From contig JABUQX010118979.1 in NCBI GenBank assembly GCA_015478945.1, forward strand, positions 1 through 16,135: a DNA stretch of 16,135 nucleotides, written 5' to 3'. This document shows, piece after piece, positions 10,736-16,135 of the stretch (position 1 is the first letter of the stretch; each line of letters begins with the position of its first letter). The notes below the pieces were generated by a model. The model worked only from the letters and a program-made list of their open reading frames with translations, was not told the origin of the DNA and searched no databases. Position numbers and translations under genes: made by a program. This DNA comes from Trachelipus rathkii. Taxonomy: Eukaryota > Arthropoda > Malacostraca > Isopoda > Trachelipodidae.

Positions 10736-10771
10736 TAAAAAGGTCCGTTGAAAAATTTCGTGACTGTTGTC

Positions 10772-10796
10772 GTCAATTGACCAGAATTCAATTGAC
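10772..10796. repeat. Perfect 9-bp inverted repeat, 7-nt spacer
   Basis: GTCAATTGA and TCAATTGAC flank CCAGAAT. The arms are not simple TA sequence, so chance is less likely than for other A+T palindromes here. It lies 33 bases beyond the stop of the minus-strand frame at 10829-11245. The role is unknown. Confidence 0.5.
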
Positions 10797-10828
10797 TCGC
10801 ACCGACTTGAGGTCGTGGCAGTAAAACT

Positions 10829-11245
10829 TTAGTAACACTCGAAATCTTTAAAATTTACTGACTTTAGTTTATTGATAGATTGAACGTGTAAGAATATACG
10901 ATTGAGGTCACCTTTACTCGAAAACTGTTCGAGGTAACTGCTTAATGTAGTTCTCATCCATTGCGATTTCGGATGACTTCGATATTCGTATCCAGTGGCA
11001 TGGTAAAGGGCAAACTTTTCTCGGAAAGATAAAACAACATTTGATTTAATAAACCATCTAAGCAGGAAATATATGGAAGAAAAAAAAGCGAGAAAAAGAG
11101 GATAGGATCTTTCAACACCAGTTTTAGAAATGAGTACAATCATTTTGAAGCTTGAATAGAAAATACAAAGATATTGGACTCTAAAAACCAAAATAATACA
11201 AAACGTGGAGAGAAAAATTGCAGAAATGATTATCCGTTTTCTCAC
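10829..11245 (-). CDS. Hypothetical open frame, 138 codons, very low support
   Basis: This is the longest uninterrupted frame outside the G+C-rich islands and the right-hand array. The predicted chain begins MRKRIIISAIFLSTF and is hydrophobic over about residues 5-25, with a second hydrophobic stretch near residues 48-65, so two membrane segments are imaginable. The C-terminal half is polar and has no motif I recognise. There is no similarity I can name, no clear start context, no neighbouring gene and no visible splice pattern. Open frames read from an A-rich complementary strand easily look hydrophobic because TTT, ATT and TTA codons dominate. I think chance is the more likely explanation and list it only because it is long for this composition. 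Confidence 0.13.
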   Translation of the reverse strand: MRKRIIISAIFLSTFCIILVFRVQYLCIFYSSFKMIVLISKTGVERSYPLFLAFFSSIYFLLRWFIKSNVVLSFREKFALYHATGYEYRSHPKSQWMRTTLSSYLEQFSSKGDLNRIFLHVQSINKLKSVNFKDFECY

Positions 11246-11532
11246 GTTGAGGATCTTGACTTTGAGCTGCTAAGCAAAGGAGCAGTCCCTTTATACCAAT
11301 CGCATTAATGCTCAGGGATACTGGTAGGTAGAAATGGAAGATGAGTTCATTAGTTGAATATTGGGAACGAAATGAAAACAATTGGTTGTAAAGATTTGAA
11401 ATCATACAAAATGAGTATCTCAGAGAAAGGAGAAGAAAGGATGTGATAAGGTGGAATATTCTGAAACCTTAAAACAAAACTGTGCAGACAGTGTCGTCGT
11501 TGCTCAGATGCGCACATAAGCTTTTAGGTGAA
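11246..11532. other. Mixed-sequence segment, no gene seen
   Basis: Moderately A+T-rich unique sequence between the low-support frame and the next (TA)n block. The 74-codon frame on the minus strand (11181-11405) has no recognisable content. Nothing else is visible. Confidence 0.5.
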
Positions 11533-11534
11533 AA

Positions 11535-11880
11535 ATTTATATATATATATATATTATACCTATCTATAATTATTATATTACTATATTATTACATCTAATA
11601 CTAATATATTATATATATATTATATATTATATCCCGTAAATAATTAAATATATATATATTGGTATATATACATACTATTATATTATTATATATATATATA
11701 CTATATACATTATCATATATTATATTATATATATATATTATATATACTACTATAATATATTATTATAGTAATATATAATAACCTATATATATATATCTAT
11801 ATATATATATATAATATATATACTAGAGCTATTATATATATATACTATATATATATTTATATATATATATAATACTAATA
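11535..11880. repeat. (TA)n-rich low-complexity block
   Basis: Alternating TA and ATATTATA-type sequence with a few C-containing interruptions. No coding content is seen. Confidence 0.88.
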
Positions 11881-11900
11881 TAGAGAGTAGTAAACTTCTC

Positions 11901-11925
11901 TAGAGATAGTCTTACCCTATCTCTA
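11901..11925. repeat. Perfect 9-bp inverted repeat, 7-nt loop
   Basis: TAGAGATAG and CTATCTCTA flank TCTTACC. It lies between a TA block and the direct-repeat-bounded element that starts near 12016. It may be a chance hairpin or a remnant of another repeat. Confidence 0.45.
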
Positions 11926-12015
11926 TATAGTGAGGAAGCTTATATTAATATTATTTAAAATGATTTAATATTAAAAATATTTTAAAAGTATAAATATTAT
12001 TCTTATATTATATAT

Positions 12016-12184
12016 GTTGTGCGTCTGGTCGGATGGCTGCTTAGCACCCACTGACGAAATCCCTAAGCAGCTTTCACGGGAGAAACCGCCCATCTTTATA
12101 CGTGACAACGCTTACAACCTTCACATCTAATAATATTCTTCTTATCAAAGGTGGTTTATACAGACAACGGGGGTAATCCTTTAA
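12016..12184. repeat. Left direct repeat of the candidate element
   Basis: It aligns with 12548-12720 through the ordered words GGCTGC, CACTGACGAA, TAAGCAGCTTTC, GAAAC, TTTAT-CGTG, AAGGTGGTT and GGTAA-CCTTT, with similar spacing. The match is clear but diverged, so the pair is old if it arose as identical LTRs. Confidence 0.6.
12036..12071. repeat. Conserved stem-loop, left copy
   Basis: GCTGCTTAG and CTAAGCAGC pair perfectly over 9 bp, with an 18-nt loop that contains CTGACGA. The right copy (12072-12603 relative to 12500) keeps the same fold with altered bases, which argues for a structure maintained in the ancestral unit. Confidence 0.6.
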
Positions 12185-12547
12185 AATAGATCGAGACCAC
12201 CTGGAGTGACGGATGAAGCCACGTTGCTCCCGTCAAATTTTAGCACTACGAACACTTCATTCCAGAATCAGCGAACACCATCAAATCAAGTTTTCTTCTG
12301 TTGAGGCGCCTACTCTGTTGCGGTCATCCCGTGGCAAGCCTGTAATACCCGTACTTATCAAGCTTCTGCGCAGGTGCGGACCAACTGCACGTAGAATACA
12401 GAGTGGTCTGAGTCCTCTCAGTGACCTTATATGTGTGCATGCACCTAGAGTTCACCTGACAGCTGCACCGCTACTGCGCGTCGTTCGACGTCTTCCCAGG
12501 TCCGGAGAGCGGAGTGTGCTCGCGCATTGTATTGGGGGGGGGGGGGG
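12185..12547. other. G+C-rich core of the candidate element, ends in G14
   Basis: Balanced to G+C-rich sequence with no recognisable protein. One plus-strand frame is open across it (12213-12620) but continues through the G run and into the right repeat's stem-loop, giving an Arg/Leu-rich chain with no domain. Both strands otherwise have frequent stops. The G run (12534-12547) directly borders the right repeat and could be a polypurine tract. TGGAGTGACGG (12201-12211), shortly after the left repeat, begins with the TGG expected of a primer site, but I cannot match it to a tRNA. Confidence 0.45.
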
Positions 12548-12720
12548 TAGTTCTGATCACCGAACCTGCAGGCTGCTAGGACCACTGACGAATCCTAAGC
12601 AGCTTTCGGAAGAAACGTAAAAACTCATTTATCGTGTCCAAGGGAATAGACCTGATAAAGGAAGCATATATTTTTCTATATGAAGGTGGTTATTCAAGAC
12701 TATATATTTGGTAACCTTTC
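12548..12720. repeat. Right direct repeat of the candidate element
   Basis: This is the counterpart of 12016-12184. It keeps CCACTGACGAAT, CCTAAGCAGCTTTC, GAAACG, ATTTATCGTG, GAAGGTGGTTAT and GGTAACCTTTC in the same order. It then merges into a (TA)n block, so its outer edge is uncertain by perhaps 10-20 bases. Confidence 0.6.
12572..12603. repeat. Conserved stem-loop, right copy
   Basis: GCTGCTAGGA pairs with TCCTA-A-GCAGC over 10 bp with one bulged A. The loop is 11 nt (12582-12592) and holds CTGACGA. Compared with the left copy, the stem has lost one T and gained two inner pairs, while the arms still pair. Confidence 0.6.
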
Positions 12721-13230
12721 ATATATATATGTATATTATATATATATCTATCTACTATCTACCATCTCCTATATCATATACTATACAGGATATATATATA
12801 TATAATATAATATATATAGATATATTTATTATATATATATATATTATATTACGGTATATATATATTTATATATTATATTATATATAATATATATATATTA
12901 TATATTATATATATATCTATAATATATAATATATATATATATATAAATTATATAATCATACTATATAAAGGGACCGAAGTAACATCACTACTATATCCTA
13001 TATATACTAAGTTTTACTCATATATTATATTATATATATTACTATATATAATATAATATATATATATATATATATTATATATATTATACTACTATTATAT
13101 TAATATATATATATATCATTACCCTCATTATTTTATATTATATAGTTTATATATATATAGTATTATATATTATTATATATATATAATATATAGTATTATA
13201 TATATACATACCAGTATATATATATAAGTA
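12721..13230. repeat. (TA)n-rich low-complexity block
   Basis: Long alternating TA sequence broken by a few unique words (for example GGGACCGAAGTAACATCAC near 12969). No gene is seen. Confidence 0.88.
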
Positions 13231-13500
13231 GTGCACTCAGCATTATTGCTCTTGTTGTTCTTGTTTTTTTTTCTGTTCTTTTTGACGTTTGTCCGTCTTG
13301 ATCATAATAATATCATATACTATACTATCAAGGATAATACGTATTACTATATATATATATTATATATATATATCTATTATATATATATATATATATATAT
13401 ACTATATATATAATGAAATTAGACAGACATTCAATAGAAATTAGATCTTAATTAAGATAACGTGAACAGAGCTTCTCTATTTGCTCACCATTACCATCAT
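13231..13500. other. Short unique segments around a TA run
   Basis: A T-rich stretch (13245-13300, CTTGTTG/TTTTTTTTTCTG words) leads to a TA block (13348-13412) and then about 90 bases of mixed sequence. The 60-codon frame at 13231-13413 reads into the TA block and encodes only Tyr/Ile repeats. No gene is seen. Confidence 0.6.
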
Positions 13501-13585
13501 AATATAATATAACTACTATATATATATGATTTTATATTATATATATATTATATATATATTATATATATATAATATATAATTAAAT

Positions 13586-13616
<31 letters not shown>

Positions 13617-13860
13617 CTATATATTTTATAATTATATTTATATATTTTATATTTATAATTTAATATTTATATTATAATTTATATATATATATATATCACT
13701 CTCATCATATATATCACTTTCTATAACTCTTCATCCCAGTTAGTTAGCTATATATATATATATATATATATAATTATATATAGCTTATAGCTAATTATAT
13801 ATACTTACTCATACTATTTATATACTATATTATATTATACTAGTATATTTGGTTATAAAG
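13501..13860. repeat. (TA)n-rich low-complexity block
   Basis: Alternating TA and TTTATATTT-type sequence. Near 13745-13785 the words TTAGCTATATATA and TATATATAGCT form a larger inverted repeat around a TA run, so cruciform formation is likely. Confidence 0.85.
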
Positions 13861-14019
13861 CAAATCCCTCAATATGACCCAAATACTATATATAACGCAT
13901 ATACCGTAATATACATAGCTATTGCCGGGGTTATATACCTATATAGATATTTTATCCAGTATTTAATATCAAATAATATACATTATAATATTATATATTG
14001 ACAAAAAAATATATACATT
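13861..14019. other. A+T-rich flank left of the array
   Basis: Mixed A+T-rich sequence with no detectable similarity to the 329-bp unit. The array starts abruptly at about 14020. Nothing else is visible. Confidence 0.5.
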
Positions 14020-14382
14020 AAAGTGTCAGAACATACGGAGCTGTTGGAGAGAAAGTATCAAAATTAAGAGATATAAGGTTGTGGTCAGATTTACCGATAG
14101 GAGCAAAGGTATGTATTTACAAGAGGCCGTAATCACTAATGGAGTGGAAGCATAAATTCAAGATAATGGTTCAAGTATCTTGGTTGGACATCGGAATGGG
14201 TGCTAGAGTTCCCGAATTAGTTTGCCCCATATCGTCTGAGAAATAACTAATGAGTTGGAAAAACTGATACTCTTGGGTCAGAATAAGAGGACCGCAACCA
14301 TTCATTGTTAAATACGAAACCAGTCACTCCGGTTATAGTTAGTAAGTTTAGAAGCAATGTAAAGACCCATAATCGGCAGATT
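14020..14382 (-). pseudogene. Degenerate leftmost array unit
   Basis: Recognisably the same unit as its neighbours but with many substitutions, an insertion of about 19 bases after GGAGAG (near 14053-14071) and several small indels. The endonuclease reading (SSYSDPR, then loss of frame) is broken repeatedly. Its right part, next to the following unit, is much closer to consensus than its left part. Divergence at an array edge is expected because edge copies escape homogenisation. Confidence 0.8.
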
Positions 14383-14685
14383 AAAGTGCCAGAACATACG
14401 GAGCTGTTGGAGAGATATAAGGTTGTGGTCAGATTTACCGATAGGGGCAAAGGTAATGTATTTACAGAGCGAATTACTAATAATGAAACATAATTCAAGT
14501 ATGTTCAAGATTTGGTTGGGACGATCCGGAATGTGTGTAGGTTCCCTAATTAGTTGCTCCATATCGTTGAGAATACTAAATGAGTTGGAGTCCTCCCCTC
14601 TTGGGTTAGAATAAGAGGACCGCAACCATTCATTGTTAAATACGAAACCAGTCACTCCAGTTCTAGTTAGTAAGTTTACAAGCAA
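14308..14685 (-). pseudogene. Endonuclease fragment, array unit with altered end
   Basis: The minus-strand frame runs from the junction sequence (VNLLTRTGVTGFVF) through NNEWLRSSYSNPRGEDSN, REPTHIPDRPNQ and IGKSDHNLIS to RMFWHFN. One base is missing near 14377 (CGGCAGATT against CGGACAGATT in later units), so this copy reads on in another frame through SKLTNYNRSDWFRI. WSDxF-like sequence follows the FWHFN linker in many jockey-like proteins, so this shifted copy shows more of the ancestral protein than its siblings do. It lacks the GDFN catalytic motif and all of the N-terminus, and it cannot encode an active nuclease. Confidence 0.8.
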
Positions 14686-15014
14686 TGTAAAGACCCATAA
14701 TCGGACAGATTAAAGTGCCAGAACATACGGAGCTGTTGGAGAGATATAAGGTTGTGGTCAGATTTACCGATAGGGGCAAAGGTAATGTATTTACAGAGCG
14801 AATTACTAATAATGAAACATAATTCAAGTATGTTCAAGATTTGGTTGGGACGATCCGGAATGTGTGTAGGTTCCCTAATTAGTTGCTCCATATCGTTGAG
14901 AATACTAAATGAGTTGGAGTCCTCCCCTCTTGGGTTAGAATAAGAGGACCGCAACCATTCATTGTTAAAAACGAAACCAGTCACTCCAGTTCTAGTTAGT
15001 AAGTTTACAAGCAA
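14676..15014 (-). pseudogene. Endonuclease fragment, inner array unit
   Basis: 112 codons. It has the SDH motif of EEP endonucleases (GKSDHNLIS) and the preceding EPTHIPDRPNQILNILEL block typical of jockey-like elements. It then carries FWHFNLSDYGSLHCL and a TAA stop at the unit junction. The first 18 or so residues are junction sequence and not endonuclease. This copy carries A at the alternating site (TTAAAAACG at about 14966-14973). The overlap of about 10 bases with the next frame is a product of the repeat phase and does not indicate translational coupling. Confidence 0.8.
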
Positions 15015-15343
15015 TGTAAAGACCCATAATCGGACAGATTAAAGTGCCAGAACATACGGAGCTGTTGGAGAGATATAAGGTTGTGGTCAGATTTACCGAT
15101 AGGGGCAAAGGTAATGTATTTACAGAGCGAATTACTAATAATGAAACATAATTCAAGTATGTTCAAGATTTGGTTGGGACGATCCGGAATGTGTGTAGGT
15201 TCCCTAATTAGTTGCTCCATATCGTTGAGAATACTAAATGAGTTGGAGTCCTCCCCTCTTGGGTTAGAATAAGAGGACCGCAACCATTCATTGTTAAATA
15301 CGAAACCAGTCACTCCAGTTCTAGTTAGTAAGTTTACAAGCAA
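15005..15343 (-). pseudogene. Endonuclease fragment, inner array unit
   Basis: The predicted 112 residues are identical to those of the neighbouring inner units. This copy carries T at the alternating site (TTAAATACG at about 15295-15302), a synonymous change. It has no GDFN motif and no reverse transcriptase. Confidence 0.8.
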
Positions 15344-15672
15344 TGTAAAGACCCATAATCGGACAGATTAAAGTGCCAGAACATACGGAGCTGTTGGAGA
15401 GATATAAGGTTGTGGTCAGATTTACCGATAGGGGCAAAGGTAATGTATTTACAGAGCGAATTACTAATAATGAAACATAATTCAAGTATGTTCAAGATTT
15501 GGTTGGGACGATCCGGAATGTGTGTAGGTTCCCTAATTAGTTGCTCCATATCGTTGAGAATACTAAATGAGTTGGAGTCCTCCCCTCTTGGGTTAGAATA
15601 AGAGGACCGCAACCATTCATTGTTAAAAACGAAACCAGTCACTCCAGTTCTAGTTAGTAAGTTTACAAGCAA
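15334..15672 (-). pseudogene. Endonuclease fragment, inner array unit
   Basis: The predicted 112 residues are identical to those of the neighbouring inner units. This copy carries A at the alternating site (TTAAAAACG at about 15624-15631). Its left neighbour reads T and the next unit left reads A again. Confidence 0.8.
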
Positions 15673-16079
15673 TGTAAAGACCCATAATCGGACAGATTAA
15701 AGTGCCAGAACATACGGAGCTGTTGGAGAGATATAAGGTTGTGGTCAGATTTACCGATAGGGGCAAAGGTAATGTATTTACAGAGCGAATTACTAATAAT
15801 GAAACATAATTCAAGTATGTTCAAGATTTGGTTGGGACGATCCGGAATGTGTGTAGGTTCCCTAATTAGTTGCTCCATATCGTTGAGAATACTAAATGAG
15901 TTGGAGTCCTCCCCTCTTGGATCAGCATAAGAGGACCGCAACCATTCATTGTTGTGTACACTGAAATCCCCAAAACAGAAGGCTTCAGTATCTGGATGAG
16001 AAGATGTAACAGTCTCGTGAGAATTAGTAAGATACTCAAAAAAAATTTCAATTTGTAAGTTTTTGTTTTTCGTTTTTCC
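15663..16079 (-). pseudogene. Truncated non-LTR retrotransposon endonuclease (array founder)
   Basis: This minus-strand frame is open for 138 codons after a stop at 16080-16082, with no early ATG, and ends at the TAA shared with the array units. Unlike the inner copies it continues upstream of NNEWL into real family sequence: IFFEYLTNSHETVTSSHP, then FCFGDFSVHNNEWLRSSY. GDFN is the conserved motif of EEP/APE-like endonucleases that nick target DNA for target-primed reverse transcription. Here it reads GDFS (15960-15971), so the catalytic Asn is replaced. The SDHNLIS block (15729-15749) is intact. The N-terminal endonuclease half and the reverse transcriptase are missing, and sequence beyond about 16046 is A-rich with no similarity I can see. 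The fragment is a dead relic, probably the copy from which the array grew. The jockey-like assignment is from motif wording, and a related clade such as CR1 is possible. Confidence 0.82.
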
Positions 16080-16135
16080 TTATTTTTACTTTTTATTAAT
16101 TCGAATGAACAATAGTTTAACATTACGCTAAAAAT
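16080..16135. other. A+T-rich right flank, nothing seen
   Basis: The last bases are T/A-rich with a stop codon in the endonuclease frame at 16080-16082. The 85-codon minus frame across 15866-16123 is out of the endonuclease frame and is a shadow. Confidence 0.5.

Larger units (their letters stand above)
12016..12720. mobile_element. Candidate short LTR-type element (TRIM- or retrozyme-like)
   Basis: Two diverged direct repeats of about 170 bp (12016-12184 and 12548-12720) enclose a core of about 360 bp that is far richer in G+C than anything nearby. The second repeat begins immediately after a run of 14 G (12534-12547), which is where an LTR element carries its polypurine tract. Total length (about 700 bp), short terminal repeats and lack of a convincing gene match terminal-repeat retrotransposons in miniature and retrozymes. 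The repeats share an identical CTGACGA, a stem-loop with arms GCTGC/GCAGC, GAAAC, and a distal AAGGTGGTT about 65 bases further on. I could not confirm a target-site duplication or tRNA primer site. It could instead be one and a third units of a 534-bp tandem repeat. Confidence 0.45.
14020..15953 (-). repeat. Tandem array, 329-bp unit from a retrotransposon endonuclease
   Basis: About 5.8 head-to-tail units: 14020-14382 (degenerate), 14383-14711, 14712-15040, 15041-15369, 15370-15698 and 15699-15953 (partial). The recurring word AAAGTGCCAGAACATACGG fixes the 329-base period exactly for the inner units. Read on the minus strand, each unit encodes the C-terminal part of an exonuclease-endonuclease-phosphatase (EEP/APE-like) endonuclease of a jockey-like non-LTR retrotransposon, from NNEWLRSSY through EPTHIPDRP to GKSDHNLIS, and then the FWHFN linker. 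The four inner units are identical except for one alternating T/A. Because 329 is not a multiple of three, the frame changes at every unit, so no long repeat protein is possible. Confidence 0.93.

Noticed and set aside
10954..11405. Additional minus-strand frames of 61 and 74 codons
   Set aside because: They overlap the equally doubtful 138-codon frame in other phases and have no motif.
12213..12620. 135-codon plus-strand open frame
   Set aside because: It crosses the candidate element's core, the G14 run (read as poly-Gly) and the conserved stem-loop. It has no domain, and open frames of this size are not rare in G+C-rich sequence.
14423..15930. Repeated 63-codon plus-strand frames (MWSDLPIGAK...)
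   Set aside because: They are the antisense shadow of the endonuclease reading on the minus strand. The family motifs are all on the minus strand.
14020..15953. CRISPR array
   Set aside because: The unit is 329 bp with no separate repeat and spacer, and it encodes retrotransposon protein. The window is eukaryotic in character.

Overview
The window looks like intergenic, repeat-dominated DNA from an animal nuclear genome. It is extremely A+T-rich, packed with (TA)n microsatellite, and holds no intact gene, operon, ribosome binding site or RNA gene that I can recognise. The one protein homology I am confident of is the endonuclease part of a jockey-like non-LTR retrotransposon. Its wording (GDFS...NNEWLRSSY, EPTHIPDRP, GKSDHNLIS, FWHFN) is the kind I associate with elements very common in arthropods, decapod crustaceans in particular. 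The density of (TA)n, (GA)n and (TAA)n simple repeats would fit a decapod such as a shrimp or crab, but the species is an inference.

Layout. Positions 1-755 are (TA)n low-complexity DNA. A short island of balanced composition follows (756-1010). From 1011 to 8340 there is A+T-rich non-coding DNA with a few local repeats: TA tracts, a 78-bp tandem duplication at 2602-2757, TAA/TTA triplet runs and a palindrome at 7447. One more balanced segment (3770-4075) carries a CCAAT/TATA-like arrangement. A polypyrimidine stretch (8366-8560) leads to a G+C-richer island (8786-9120) with a strong hairpin. Between 9276 and 13860 long (TA)n blocks alternate with unique segments. One of these, 12016-12720, has roughly 170-bp direct repeats around a G+C-rich core. 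It ends in a run of 14 G and looks like a short LTR-type (TRIM- or retrozyme-like) element.

The right end, 14020-15953, is a head-to-tail array of about 5.8 copies of a 329-bp unit. Each unit is a slice of the retrotransposon endonuclease and linker, read on the minus strand. The rightmost unit runs on into genuine upstream endonuclease sequence (138 open codons, 16079-15663), so the array appears to have grown from an old, truncated element whose remnant still borders it. The four inner copies differ at a single position that alternates T/A/T/A, which suggests amplification as a 658-bp dimer (or an assembly artefact). The leftmost copy is degenerate, as array edges often are.

Nothing here works as a gene pathway. 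The interest lies in a satellite apparently born from a retrotransposon coding fragment, and in the short repeat-bounded element with a conserved stem-loop.
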